From the NCBI RefSeq assembly GCF_030166655.1, contig NZ_CP126446.1, forward strand, positions 620,001-684,000: a DNA stretch of 64,000 bases, in the 5' to 3' direction. Position numbers and translations under genes: made by a program. The notes under the pieces were generated by a model that saw only the letters and a program-made list of their open reading frames with translations, did not search any database and had not been told where the DNA came from. The stretch comes from Pontibacillus chungwhensis. GTDB lineage: Bacteria; Bacillota; Bacilli; Bacillales; BH030062. Of this stretch, positions 1 to 11,569 are shown piece after piece (within the stretch, counting starts at the first letter, position 1; every line of letters starts with the position of its first letter).

Positions 1-126
1 ACACCTGTTGGATTAGGGAGAGTTGTCGCATTAATAGAGGCAATGATTGGGTATGTACTACCCGCGGCCTTTTTTGTTCAATATATGCATCATCATCACC
101 AGGATGAGCCGCCTGATAAGTTGTAA
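1..126 (+). CDS. C-terminal end of a probable ion-channel membrane protein (partial)
   Basis: The reading frame is open from the first base to a TAA at 124-126 and encodes 41 residues; the start lies outside the window. The residues TPVGLGRVVALIEAMIGY followed by a hydrophobic stretch resemble the segment after the selectivity filter in two-TM potassium-channel pore domains, where the filter is followed by TP-x-x-x-GR and the last membrane helix. The tail carries four consecutive histidines and acidic residues. It lies 53 bp before bcp on the same strand. With only the tail visible, the channel assignment is tentative. Confidence 0.45.
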   Translation, partial: TPVGLGRVVALIEAMIGYVLPAAFFVQYMHHHHQDEPPDKL

Positions 127-179
127 GTTATCCTGAATTTGGTTACCCTTAAGAGAGATTATGCTCAGGAGGGATAGGA

Positions 180-650
180 ATGACTATAGAAATAGGTAAG
201 CCAGCACCAGATTTTGAACTTCCCGCTAATAATGGAGAGAAAGTGAAGCTTTCAGATTATAAGGGGAAAAATGTTATCTTGTATTTTTATCCGAAAGATA
301 TGACCCCAGGTTGTACGACAGAAGCGTGTGATTTCCGTGACCATCATGAAAGCTTCAAGGATTTGGATGCAGTGATTCTTGGTGTGAGTCCGGATCCGGT
401 TGATCGTCATCAGAAGTTTATCGATAAGCATGAACTTCCTTTTCTTTTATTAGCTGATGAGGAGCACGCTGTAGCTGAAGAATATGACGTGTGGAAGTTA
501 AAGAAGAATTTCGGTAAGGAGTATATGGGGATTGAGCGCTCAACATTTGTCATTGATAAAGATGGGAATCTTGTGAACGAATGGCGAAAAGTACGGGTAA
601 AAGGCCATGTTGAGGAAGCGCTTCAATATATAAGAGAAAACTTAAGCTAG
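180..650 (+). CDS. bcp: Thioredoxin-dependent peroxiredoxin, Bcp/PrxQ type
   Basis: A 156-residue cytosolic peroxidase that reduces H2O2 and organic hydroperoxides using thioredoxin. The AhpC/TSA fold is recognisable: the peroxidatic Cys45 lies in the motif TPGCTTEAC, and Cys50, five residues later, is the resolving cysteine of atypical 2-Cys PrxQ enzymes. Length is typical of the family. The start is set by AGGAGGGATAGGA just upstream of ATG 180. A good hairpin terminator follows immediately, so it is probably monocistronic. In B. subtilis the orthologue ygaF is next to perR; here two genes intervene, which keeps it in an oxidative-stress neighbourhood. Confidence 0.93.
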   Translation: MTIEIGKPAPDFELPANNGEKVKLSDYKGKNVILYFYPKDMTPGCTTEACDFRDHHESFKDLDAVILGVSPDPVDRHQKFIDKHELPFLLLADEEHAVAEEYDVWKLKKNFGKEYMGIERSTFVIDKDGNLVNEWRKVRVKGHVEEALQYIRENLS

Positions 651-653
651 AAA

Positions 654-680
654 TACCCTCCATCTGGAGGGTATTTTTTT
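654..680 (+). terminator. Intrinsic terminator of bcp
   Basis: TACCCTCC, a four-base loop and GGAGGGTA form a perfect 8-bp stem followed by seven T residues, starting 3 bp after the bcp stop codon. Confidence 0.88.
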
Positions 681-823
681 ACTTAGAGGCGGGGATAGAG
701 AAACATCTTAAACATAAGTGCCTATTTTAAAAACGCTAGGTAAAGGTCCATACCAAATGAATGCGAACAGCGTATAGTACAGTAATACACCAACCTCCCC
801 TTATTATATAGAGCAACATGTTA

Positions 824-850
824 AGCGCGAACCTGATTCGCGCTCTTTTT
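824..850 (+). terminator. Orphan intrinsic terminator in the bcp-hydroxyacid dehydrogenase gap
   Basis: AGCGCGAA and TTCGCGCT form a perfect 8-bp stem around a five-base loop, followed by CTTTTT. No coding gene precedes it between the bcp terminator at 680 and this hairpin, so the roughly 140 bp between could encode a small RNA or a decayed gene. I see no convincing small ORF there. Confidence 0.6.
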
Positions 851-874
851 ATGTACTAAGTCACTTCCTTTATT

Positions 875-945
875 GCGTTAAAGTGAGTGCGCGTGTCAGA
901 CACCCTTTAGTACGGTGCAGTGAAGCGGGAGCATGATTTCTATGA
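875..945. repeat. REP-like dispersed repeat, copy 1
   Basis: Contains GCGTTAAAG (875-883) and the core GCGTGTCAGACACCCTT (891-907), built on the near-palindrome GTGTC-A-GACAC. The same core occurs at 22531-22574 and 26525-26593. The copy is followed by a short G-rich tail and then the TTG-start gene at 1006. This copy lacks the full second arm seen in the other two. Confidence 0.6.
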
Positions 946-1005
946 TTTTTGTTGAATAGGTTATAGTATAGGGTGTAGGAGTTATAGCTATAGGGAGGGG
1001 ATTTT

Positions 1006-1956
1006 TTGTTTATTTTATCGTCATGCAAGATCAGAAGAGATTTAAGAGAGCGTTTAGTGGAGGCTTATCCGGCTCTAACGTTTCAGTTCACTGAATCGAT
1101 GGAAGAGGCTGCTTCTTATTTGCCGGAAGCGGACGTCCTTCTTACATACGGGGAAGATCTGACAGATGAACGTATAGAAGAGGCGAGTAAGCTTAAATGG
1201 ATTATGGTGTTATCCGCAGGGTTAGATAAAATGCCGTTTAAGAAAATAGAGGAGAAGGGAATTTTAGTTACAAATTCAAAAGGAATTCATAAGGTTCCAA
1301 TGGCAGAGTATGCTATAGCCATGCTTCTTCAAACAGCTAGAAAAACACGGTTATTGCTAGAAAATGAAAAAGCCCATGAATGGGACCGAGGGGTAAAGCC
1401 TGTAGAGATTACTGGGAAAACGATGTTGGTCGTTGGAACTGGGGCGATTGGACAAGAGGTAGCCAGACTTGCGCAGGCGTTTCGAATGTACACAATCGGC
1501 GTTTCGAACAGCGGAGCGGCCAAACAATATTTTGATAATGTGTATACGAAGGATGATTTTGAGGCGCAATTACCAGAAGCGGACTTTGTTATTTCTGTAT
1601 TGCCTAGTACTCCGGAAACGAAAGACTTCTTTAAAAGAAAGCATTTTGAAATGATGAAACCGGAGGCTGTCTTCTTGAATATGGGCAGAGGAGATGCAGT
1701 TAACAATGATGTACTGCTAGATGTAATGGAAGAGAGAATCATTTATCATGCGATATTAGATGTGTTTGAAACAGAACCTTTACCTGGTGCGCATCCGTTT
1801 TGGGAGATGGGAAATGTGACGGTCACCCCTCACTCTTCTGGGATGTCGCCGCACTATCAGCCGAGAGCTATGTCTATATTTGAAGAGAACCTACATACCT
1901 TCCGCTCTGGAGGGGAAGATTTAATCAACTTAATTGATCCAAGAAAGGGGTATTAA
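1006..1956 (+). CDS. D-isomer-specific 2-hydroxyacid dehydrogenase
   Basis: A 316-residue NAD(P)-dependent oxidoreductase that interconverts 2-oxo acids and D-2-hydroxy acids; the substrate cannot be read from sequence. The nucleotide-binding Rossmann motif GTGAIG spans residues 144-149, and the catalytic triad is visible as Arg228 (NMGRGD), Glu257 (VFETEP) and His276 (TPHSSG). The start is TTG 1006, chosen because AGGGAGGGG lies 6-14 bp upstream and no later ATG keeps the N-terminal domain. Its stop overlaps the next gene's start (TAATG), so the two are translationally coupled. Confidence 0.88.
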   Translation: MFILSSCKIRRDLRERLVEAYPALTFQFTESMEEAASYLPEADVLLTYGEDLTDERIEEASKLKWIMVLSAGLDKMPFKKIEEKGILVTNSKGIHKVPMAEYAIAMLLQTARKTRLLLENEKAHEWDRGVKPVEITGKTMLVVGTGAIGQEVARLAQAFRMYTIGVSNSGAAKQYFDNVYTKDDFEAQLPEADFVISVLPSTPETKDFFKRKHFEMMKPEAVFLNMGRGDAVNNDVLLDVMEERIIYHAILDVFETEPLPGAHPFWEMGNVTVTPHSSGMSPHYQPRAMSIFEENLHTFRSGGEDLINLIDPRKGY

Positions 1957-2516
1957 TGATGAAGATCTATACACGTTCTGGAGATAAAGGAGATACATCC
2001 CTCATTTATGGACAACGCGTTCCTAAAAATGATGCTAGGGTGGATGCATATGGGACTTGTGATGAAGCGAATTCGATGATTGGTTTAGCGTTAAGTTATT
2101 TAAGGAGAGAGGACTGGCCTGAGAAAGAAGTGTTCTGTGAGACGATGCATCGTGTACAAACCATTTTGTTTCACGTAGGCGCAGAGCTAGCAACGCCGCA
2201 AGGGAAAGAAGTGAAGTGGCAACTAACTCAAGGCCACATCGATGAACTTGAAAAACAGATCGACGACTGGGACCAGGAGTTACAACCTTTGCAAAACTTT
2301 ATACTGCCATCAGGACATGAAGCTTCAGCTACATTGCATACAGCTCGTACCATTGTAAGGAGAGCTGAAAGAAGTGCGGTCGTCGTTAAAGACGAATTAA
2401 ATAATCCACTCGTTCTGACTTATTTAAACCGTTTATCAGATTTCTTATTTGTAGCGGCTCGTTTTGTAAACAAGATGACAGGCGGAAAAGAAATTCCTCT
2501 AAAAGCTGATGTGTAA
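1956..2516 (+). CDS. Cob(I)alamin adenosyltransferase, PduO type
   Basis: A 186-residue enzyme that transfers the adenosyl group of ATP to cob(I)alamin, giving coenzyme B12. The N-terminal signature TRSGDKGDTSLIYGQRV and the following DAYGTCDEANS form the PduO-type ATP site; RRAERS near residue 130 and the C-terminal LTYLNRLSDFLF segment are also typical. It shares one base with the preceding dehydrogenase stop codon, suggesting co-translation. The resemblance is to the YvqK family of Bacillus. No B12-dependent enzyme is encoded nearby, so the pathway link is not visible here. Confidence 0.9.
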   Translation: MMKIYTRSGDKGDTSLIYGQRVPKNDARVDAYGTCDEANSMIGLALSYLRREDWPEKEVFCETMHRVQTILFHVGAELATPQGKEVKWQLTQGHIDELEKQIDDWDQELQPLQNFILPSGHEASATLHTARTIVRRAERSAVVVKDELNNPLVLTYLNRLSDFLFVAARFVNKMTGGKEIPLKADV

Positions 2517-2551
2517 GATTTGTAAATAAAGCTGATATCAAGCGAGTTACA

Positions 2552-2589
2552 TTGACAAAAAGAGGAGCAAAGGTATACACTAATTATAA
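2552..2589 (+). promoter_or_regulatory. perR promoter with probable PerR box
   Basis: TTGACA (2552-2557) is a perfect -35; TACACT (2576-2581) is a plausible -10 at 18-bp spacing, or TATACA at 16 bp. Overlapping it, 2575-2589 reads as a 7-1-7 element whose right half ATTATAA is a perfect PerR/Fur-type half-site and whose left half ATACACT matches at 4 of 7. This position would allow autorepression by PerR, as known in B. subtilis. Confidence 0.55.
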
Positions 2590-2647
2590 AGATTTTAATG
2601 TAATAATATTGTTTATTTGAAAATATGTGAAAGCGAGGTGCATGACG

Positions 2648-3079
2648 GTGTCTGATCATCGACTTCGTGAGGCTCTGGACACATTGAAAGAATCTGGCGT
2701 CCGTATTACACCCCAACGTCATGCGGTGCTTGAGTTTCTCATTGGTTCCATGTCTCATCCAACCGCAGATGAAATTTATAAAGCACTAGAAAACAAATTT
2801 CCAAACATGAGCGTGGCGACAGTATACAACAACCTTCGTGTTTTCCGTGAAATTGGGTTGGTACGTGAACTGACTTATGGAGATTCCTCGAGCCGGTTTG
2901 ATTGTAATACTACAGAACACTACCATGCTATTTGTGATAAGTGTGGAAAGATCGTTGATTTCCACTACCCATCTCTTGATGAAGTTGAATCACTAGCAGA
3001 ACAGGTTACTGGTTTTGAAGTGAGTAACCACCGCATGGAAGTGTATGGGATTTGTGAGGAGTGCAAATCGCAGCACTAA
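2648..3079 (+). CDS. perR: Peroxide-sensing Fur-family repressor PerR
   Basis: A 143-residue metal-dependent repressor of peroxide-stress genes. The start is GTG 2648, not the upstream in-frame GTG 2627 or ATG 2642: GAGGTG at 2635-2640 gives 7-bp spacing, and the resulting protein keeps exactly the B. subtilis PerR numbering. The regulatory Fe/Mn ligands His37, Asp85, His91, His93 and Asp104 and the structural zinc cysteines Cys96, Cys99, Cys136 and Cys139 are all in place. The winged-helix segment [13 protein letters not shown] is conserved. His37 and His91 are the residues oxidised by peroxide in the family. A terminator follows. Confidence 0.96.
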   Translation: MSDHRLREALDTLKESGVRITPQRHAVLEFLIGSMSHPTADEIYKALENKFPNMSVATVYNNLRVFREIGLVRELTYGDSSSRFDCNTTEHYHAICDKCGKIVDFHYPSLDEVESLAEQVTGFEVSNHRMEVYGICEECKSQH

Positions 3080-3081
3080 AG

Positions 3082-3114
3082 AGAGAGTTCTTTTTAAAAA
3101 GAGCTCTCTTTTTT
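3082..3114 (+). terminator. Intrinsic terminator of perR
   Basis: AGAGAGTTCTTTTT pairs with AAAAAGAGCTCTCT (one G-U), followed by TTTTTT, directly after the perR stop. Confidence 0.85.
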
Positions 3115-3123
3115 GTGAAATAT

Positions 3124-3164
3124 AAAAGAACCTTGAAGAATTTAGTTTCTTGCAAGGTTCTTTT
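3124..3164 (-). terminator. Terminator of ygzB (may work in both directions)
   Basis: AAAAGAACCTTG and CAAGGTTCTTTT form a 12-bp stem with an A-run on one side and a T-run on the other. It lies 15 bp past the minus-strand ygzB stop. Confidence 0.75.
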
Positions 3165-3178
3165 ACATTCGTATCATT

Positions 3179-3553
3179 TTACTTTTGATTTTCTGTATTT
3201 TTTTGATATCTTTTAGAGTTGTACCGTTCATCAAATTCTTTTCCTTCAAGATCTTTATCTAAAGTTAAGGGCTCATTACAGTGCATGCACGCATCAACGC
3301 GCCCTAAAAGTTTAGTTGGTTTGCCGCAATTCGGGCAAGCAACTTTTATTGTTTTGGTGGATAGCATCCCGATCCAAAAGTAGACAACTGTGCTCAGACA
3401 AACAGAGAGAAGACCAAGGATCATAAAGATGCTCATTAACCACATGGTTTCTTTGAATAGAAGACCAACATACATAATGCCAAAACCAATAAACACTAAA
3501 CTAAGCGCAAACGTGCGAATCTTATTTATTTTGTTCGAGTACTTAACGCCCAA
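3179..3553 (-). CDS. ygzB: YgzB family membrane protein with zinc-ribbon-like tail
   Basis: A 124-residue protein of the UPF0295/YgzB family, function unknown. Two membrane helices occupy about residues 12-60, followed by a cytosolic CPNCG...CMHC cysteine pair and the conserved [16 protein letters not shown] tail. The chosen start is TTG at 3553 (minus strand), because AGGAGGG lies 6 bp before it and the protein then begins [15 protein letters not shown], like the B. subtilis protein; the ATG further upstream precedes the ribosome binding site. It is divergent from ygxA and convergent with perR, the same layout as in B. subtilis. Confidence 0.88.
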   Translation of the reverse strand: MGVKYSNKINKIRTFALSLVFIGFGIMYVGLLFKETMWLMSIFMILGLLSVCLSTVVYFWIGMLSTKTIKVACPNCGKPTKLLGRVDACMHCNEPLTLDKDLEGKEFDERYNSKRYQKNTENQK

Positions 3554-3682
3554 CCTTTTCCCTCCTAACATTTTCAATTGGTAGTATAGCATATTTCCAG
3601 GAGAGAAATCGTCGTCGAAAAAAGGATTTTCTATGAATGTGTCGAAATTATCACTATCTTAGTATTTGGGGGAAAGCATGTT

Positions 3683-4558
3683 ATGGAAGATGTGTTACGT
3701 CCGATCTACCAGGAACGCGCCAGTCAAAAAAACACATTAGGAATTCTAATAATAGAAAAGAAAAAACCCATTAGCCCTGTCACGGATAACTTTGATGTCA
3801 TTTTGTTGATTATTGTAAGGGGAGCAGCTCAGCCCTGGTTTGTAAAACATTATGAATTCGGAAGCAAGAACGCTGCTATGCATATTGTTGATGAAAAACA
3901 ATTAACCAATTGGATTGACACCAGTTCGTTTCGACGTGCTGTAGAGTGGGTAATCGAGGGTCGTGTGATATTCGATCGTAACGAATATATTACGTCTTTA
4001 AAAGAAAACTTGCGTAACTTTCCGCAAGAAAAGCGAGATTTAAAGAAGGCTATTGAATTTGCCAAGCTAATCCGCACGTATGGCGAATGTAAAGATCTTT
4101 ATGAAACAGAGCAGTATATGGATGCTTTCAGTAAAATGATTCATTCTCTTCATTACTTAGCTCGTCTTTCTGTCATTGAAAAAGGATTCCATCCTGAAGT
4201 TACCGTTTGGAATCAGGTAAAACGAATTGAACCTGAGGTGTACAAGCTCCATCAAGAGTTAAGTAAGAGTAATGAGACGCTTGATAAGCGAGTTCAACTT
4301 ATGCTTTTGGCTACGGAGTTTGCCATTAATTCAAGAACCGTGAATTGTGCAAAGCATTTAATAGATGTAATGGGAAGTAAAGAAGAGCCTTGGGCCTATG
4401 GAGAATTAATGGTTCATCCGGACATCCAACCATATGCGCTAGATCTTGGCGCGTTCCTTGACTATCTTGTAGATAAGGAAGTTATCGAAGCTGTTCAGGT
4501 AGAAACCAAAGGGAAAGGGTTATTTCATAGAACATACAGGTTAAGGGAAAACGATTAA
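3683..4558 (+). CDS. ygxA: YgxA-like nucleotidyltransferase-fold protein
   Basis: A 291-residue cytosolic protein conserved immediately upstream of an rrn operon in Bacillus. The N-terminus MEDVLRPIYQERAS and a DVILLIIV strand fit the nucleotidyltransferase-like domain; the C-terminal third resembles a helical substrate-binding domain. I do not see an intact GS...DxD catalytic pair, so activity is unproven. GGGGGA precedes ATG 3683. The function is not established in the family. Confidence 0.8.
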   Translation: MEDVLRPIYQERASQKNTLGILIIEKKKPISPVTDNFDVILLIIVRGAAQPWFVKHYEFGSKNAAMHIVDEKQLTNWIDTSSFRRAVEWVIEGRVIFDRNEYITSLKENLRNFPQEKRDLKKAIEFAKLIRTYGECKDLYETEQYMDAFSKMIHSLHYLARLSVIEKGFHPEVTVWNQVKRIEPEVYKLHQELSKSNETLDKRVQLMLLATEFAINSRTVNCAKHLIDVMGSKEEPWAYGELMVHPDIQPYALDLGAFLDYLVDKEVIEAVQVETKGKGLFHRTYRLREND

Positions 4559-4564
4559 GCATTA

Positions 4565-4618
4565 TAAGAGTCTCTGTAATCTTTTCGAAAAAAAGGTTGC
4601 AAAGGAGGCTCTTTTCTT
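4565..4618 (+). terminator. Probable terminator between ygxA and the rrn promoters
   Basis: AAGAGTCTC and GAGGCTCTT form the base of an imperfect hairpin followed by TTCTTTT. A second possible pairing, AAAAGGTTGC (about 4590) with GCAACCTTTT (about 4651), overlaps it. Both would insulate the rrn operon from ygxA. Confidence 0.5.
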
Positions 4619-4692
4619 TTACTATAATTAAGCGGCTTTAAAAGAGGCCAGCAACCTTTTGAAAAAACATCAAAGAAAATTAACAAAAGTTA

Positions 4693-4721
4693 TTGACGAT
4701 GTTTTCATAGGGTGATATAGT
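4693..4721 (+). promoter_or_regulatory. rrn promoter P1
   Basis: TTGACG (4693-4698), 17-bp spacer, TATAGT (4716-4721), followed by ATTACTTGTCGC. A near-identical downstream block occurs after the promoter before 5S. Confidence 0.85.
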
Positions 4722-4797
4722 ATTACTTGTCGCTGAAAAAGCGCACACAATTTCGAACAGCTAACAAAACGGCATCGAAAAAAATTAAAAAACATTG

Positions 4798-4826
4798 TTG
4801 ACATCAAAACAACAAAATGTTAAGAT
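4798..4826 (+). promoter_or_regulatory. rrn promoter P2
   Basis: TTGACA (4798-4803), 17-bp spacer, TAAGAT (4821-4826), with an A/T-rich upstream region typical of strong rRNA promoters. Confidence 0.85.
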
Positions 4827-4884
4827 GATTAAGTCGCTGTCAAAAACGGCGCCAACAAGAAAGAAACACTTTAAAGAAACATTT

Positions 4885-4924
4885 GATCTTTGAAAACTGA
4901 ACGAAACAACATGTAACGTCAATG
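4885..4924 (+). promoter_or_regulatory. rrn boxA and 5' arm of the 16S processing stem
   Basis: ATCTTTGAAAACTG at 4886-4899 matches the Bacillus antitermination boxA. It runs into 4899-4924 (GAACGAAAC, AACATG, GTCAATG), which is complementary to 6614-6636 (CATTGAC, CATG, TTCGTTTCGTTC) behind 16S, giving the double-stranded RNase III substrate that releases pre-16S. Confidence 0.75.
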
Positions 4925-4983
4925 TCTTTAAATTGATTTTTAAAGCCAGTAATCATTTATTTTGATGCTAGGCAGACTCACAT

Positions 4984-6556
<1,573 letters not shown>

Positions 6557-6613
6557 TACGGAACTAGCGAGTCCTTCGGGACTTGCTAGCAGGCACACAT
6601 TGTGCCATTAAAC

Positions 6614-6697
6614 CATTGACCATGTTCGTTTCGTTCGGTTTTGGAAGCTCAAATGCTTTCAAACAGTACCTTGAAAACTAGATAAGAATTAGACATC
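6614..6697 (+). other. 16S-23S spacer: 3' arm of 16S stem, second boxA-like element, 5' arm of 23S stem
   Basis: 6614-6636 pairs with the 16S leader. CCTTGAAAACTAG (6669-6681) resembles boxA. 6668-6697 pairs with 9820-9850 downstream of 23S, with about one mismatch and one bulge, forming a stem of roughly 30 bp around 23S. No tRNA is encoded in the 6549-6759 spacer. Confidence 0.75.
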
Positions 6698-6759
6698 AAA
6701 CCAACGTTAGATTTAACGTAAGCATCATTATGATGCGTCTTTTCACATTGATTTTAGAT

Positions 6760-9674
<2,915 letters not shown>

Positions 9675-9819
9675 CTAAAGCGCAGACGACCGCTTAGACC
9701 CGTACGGATAAGACAGATTCTTGGAAAAGGCGTTAGCCTTTGGAAAGAAGATGACTTATACGCTAGGGTCTGGGAGTTGGAGCTGGAAGCCAGCTTAAGC
9801 GTAAAAACGTAAAAGGCAC

Positions 9820-9850
9820 GATGTCATAATTCTTATCTAGTTTTGAAGGT
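9820..9850 (+). other. 3' arm of the 23S processing stem
   Basis: The segment from GATGTC through AATTCTTATCTAG to TTTTGAAGGT is the reverse complement of 6668-6697 with about one mismatch and one bulge. It would place the 145 bp between the 23S end and this arm inside the 23S precursor. Confidence 0.75.
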
Positions 9851-9876
9851 ATTTAGAAAAAAATCTAAAATATCTA

Positions 9877-9905
9877 TTGACTTTCTTCTCTCAACAAGAT
9901 AAAAT
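9877..9905 (+). promoter_or_regulatory. Extra rrn-type promoter before 5S rRNA
   Basis: TTGACT (9877-9882), exactly 17 bp, TAAAAT (9900-9905), then ATAACTTGTCG, which closely matches the sequence after P1 (ATTACTTGTCG). It lies outside the 23S processing stem and 44 bp before 5S, so it could transcribe 5S and the tRNA cluster independently of 16S-23S. Confidence 0.65.
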
Positions 9906-9948
9906 ATAACTTGTCGTTAAAAGAAACGAAGAAAACGAACAACAAAGA

Positions 9949-10065
9949 GTCTGGCGGTTTTGGCGAAGAGGTCACACCTGTTCCCATGCCGAACACAGAA
10001 GTTAAGCTCTTCAGCGCCGATGGTAGTCGGGGTTTCACCCCCGCAAGAGTAGGACGCCGCCAGGC
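9949..10065 (+). rRNA. rrf: 5S ribosomal RNA
   Basis: Terminal helix GTCTGGCGG/CCGCCAGGC, with conserved internal blocks AGAGGTCACACCTGTTCC and CGAACACAGAAGTTAAGCTC and about 117 nt length. Flanking AACAAAG and CTTTGTT extend the helix for processing. Confidence 0.95.
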
Positions 10066-10115
10066 AAGTCACTTTGTTGACATTGATCAAGAGGCAAACG
10101 GCCTTTTGACATGAT

Positions 10116-10190
10116 TCCAACGTAGCTCAGTGGTAGAGCTATCGGCTGTTAACCGATCGGTCGCAGGTTCGAATCCTGCCGTTGGAGCCA
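10116..10190 (+). tRNA. tRNA-Asn (GTT)
   Basis: Acceptor TCCAACG/CGTTGGA, anticodon GTT in the loop of CGGCTGTTAACCG, TTCGAAT T-loop, and encoded CCA. First gene of the cluster after 5S. Confidence 0.96.
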
Positions 10191-10191
10191 T

Positions 10192-10283
10192 GGAGAGCTG
10201 TCCGAGTGGCCGAAGGAGCACGATTGGAAATCGTGTAGGCCCAAACACGGGTCTCGAGGGTTCGAATCCCTCGCTCTCCGCCA
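10192..10283 (+). tRNA. tRNA-Ser (GGA)
   Basis: Acceptor GGAGAGC/GCTCTCC, anticodon GGA (CGATTGGAAATCG), long variable arm typical of class II tRNA, and encoded CCA. Confidence 0.96.
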
Positions 10284-10296
10284 CCAACCTTTTATT

Positions 10297-10371
10297 GGCC
10301 CGTTGGTCAAGTGGTTAAGACACCGCCCTTTCACGGCGGTAACACGGGTTCGAATCCCGTACGGGTCACCA
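10297..10371 (+). tRNA. tRNA-Glu (TTC)
   Basis: Anticodon TTC within CCGCCCTTTCACGGCGG, TTCGAAT T-loop, encoded CCA. Confidence 0.95.
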
Positions 10372-10381
10372 CTTAAAATAT

Positions 10382-10457
10382 GGAGGATTAGCTCAGCTGG
10401 GAGAGCACCTGCCTTACAAGCAGGGGGTCGGTGGTTCGAGCCCGCCATCCTCCACCA
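10382..10457 (+). tRNA. tRNA-Val (TAC)
   Basis: Acceptor GGAGGAT/ATCCTCC, anticodon TAC (CTGCCTTACAAGCAG), encoded CCA. Confidence 0.96.
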
Positions 10458-10528
10458 TTTTAAAATACAATGCACAAGATCATTGTAAGTATCATATAAT
10501 TGGATATATAGTTGATATTCAACATTGT

Positions 10529-10605
<77 letters not shown>

Positions 10606-10606
10606 A

Positions 10607-10683
10607 GGTCCGGTAGTTCAGTTGGTTAGAATGCCTGCCTGTCACGCAGGAGGTCGCGGGTTCGAGTCCCGTCCGGACCGCCA
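10607..10683 (+). tRNA. tRNA-Asp (GTC)
   Basis: Acceptor GGTCCGG/CCGGACC, anticodon GTC (CTGCCTGTCACGCAG), encoded CCA. It begins two bases after tRNA-fMet. Confidence 0.96.
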
Positions 10684-10726
10684 TTTTTCAATTAAATAGT
10701 TTTGTTACTGTAAAGTACATAAGACT

Positions 10727-10802
<76 letters not shown>

Positions 10803-10810
10803 TGTTTTGT

Positions 10811-10883
<73 letters not shown>

Positions 10884-10899
10884 TACTTTCTCAAAACGT

Positions 10900-10985
10900 G
10901 GAGGGGTAGCGAAGTTGGCCAAACGCGGCGGACTGTAAATCCGCTCCCTCTGGGTTCGCAGGTTCGAGTCCTGCCCCCTCCACCA
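10900..10985 (+). tRNA. tRNA-Tyr (GTA)
   Basis: Acceptor GGAGGGG/CCCCTCC, anticodon GTA (GGACTGTAAATCC), long variable arm, encoded CCA. Confidence 0.96.
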
Positions 10986-11005
10986 TTTAAATTACTACAG
11001 TAAGT

Positions 11006-11079
11006 AGGGGTATAGTTCAAAGGTAGAACAGCGGTCTCCAAAACCGCCGATGTGGGTTCGATTCCTACTACCCCTGCCA
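11006..11079 (+). tRNA. tRNA-Trp (CCA)
   Basis: Acceptor AGGGGTA/TACCCCT, anticodon CCA (GCGGTCTCCAAAACCGC), discriminator G, encoded 3' CCA. Confidence 0.96.
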
Positions 11080-11091
11080 ATTTCATTTTAT

Positions 11092-11168
11092 GGCGGATGT
11101 GGCGAAGTGGTTAACGCACCGGATTGTGGCTCCGGCATTCGTGGGTTCGATCCCCATCATTCGCCCCA
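11092..11168 (+). tRNA. tRNA-His (GTG)
   Basis: G-1 opposite C73 extends the acceptor stem, the histidine identity element. Anticodon GTG (CCGGATTGTGGCTCCGG), encoded CCA. Confidence 0.95.
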
Positions 11169-11176
11169 TAAAACAT

Positions 11177-11251
11177 TGGCCCATAGCCAAGCGGTAAGGC
11201 AACGGTTTTTGGTACCGTCATGCGCTGGTTCGAATCCAGCTGGGCCAGCCA
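11177..11251 (+). tRNA. tRNA-Gln (TTG)
   Basis: Acceptor TGGCCCA/TGGGCCA, anticodon TTG (ACGGTTTTTGGTACCGT), encoded CCA. Confidence 0.95.
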
Positions 11252-11260
11252 AGAAGTTTC

Positions 11261-11335
11261 GCGGAAGTAGTTCAGTGGTAGAACACCACCTTGCCAAGGT
11301 GGGGGTCGCGGGTTCGAATCCCGTCTTCCGCTCCA
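11261..11335 (+). tRNA. tRNA-Gly (GCC)
   Basis: Acceptor GCGGAAG/CTTCCGC, anticodon GCC (CACCTTGCCAAGGTG), encoded CCA. Confidence 0.96.
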
Positions 11336-11344
11336 TTTTTATTT

Positions 11345-11418
11345 GGCGGCATAGCCAAGTGGTAAGGCAGAGGACTGCAACTCCTTTACCACCGGTTCGA
11401 ATCCGGTTGCCGCCTCCA
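11345..11418 (+). tRNA. tRNA-Cys (GCA)
   Basis: Acceptor GGCGGCA/TGCCGCC, anticodon GCA (AGGACTGCAACTCCT), discriminator T, encoded CCA. Confidence 0.95.
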
Positions 11419-11425
11419 TTTATAT

Positions 11426-11507
11426 GCCGGTGTGGCGGAATTGGCAGACGCGCACGACTCAAAATCGTGTTCCTCACGGAGTGTCGGTTCGAACCCGACC
11501 ACCGGTA
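11426..11507 (+). tRNA. tRNA-Leu (CAA), CCA not encoded
   Basis: Anticodon CAA (CACGACTCAAAATCGTG) and long variable arm. Acceptor GCCGGTG faces CACCGGT, so position 1-72 is G-U rather than G-C, and the sequence after discriminator A reads CTG instead of CCA. Last tRNA of the cluster. Confidence 0.9.
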
Positions 11508-11543
11508 CTGGAAAGTCTGAAATAGAATATTGAACATATTTTG

Positions 11544-11569
11544 AATCGCTGAGAAGAGCGATTTTTTTT
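11544..11569 (+). terminator. Terminator of the rrn-tRNA operon
   Basis: AATCGCT and AGCGATT pair around a short loop, followed by eight T residues, 37 bp after tRNA-Leu. Confidence 0.85.

Noticed and set aside
2627-2647. Upstream GTG/ATG starts for perR
   Set aside because: The ribosome binding site GAGGTG lies within or directly against them; GTG 2648 gives exact PerR numbering of all metal ligands.
2386-2758. Minus-strand frames over the adenosyltransferase end and perR start
   Set aside because: They run antisense through a well-supported gene and its promoter, with no start signals.
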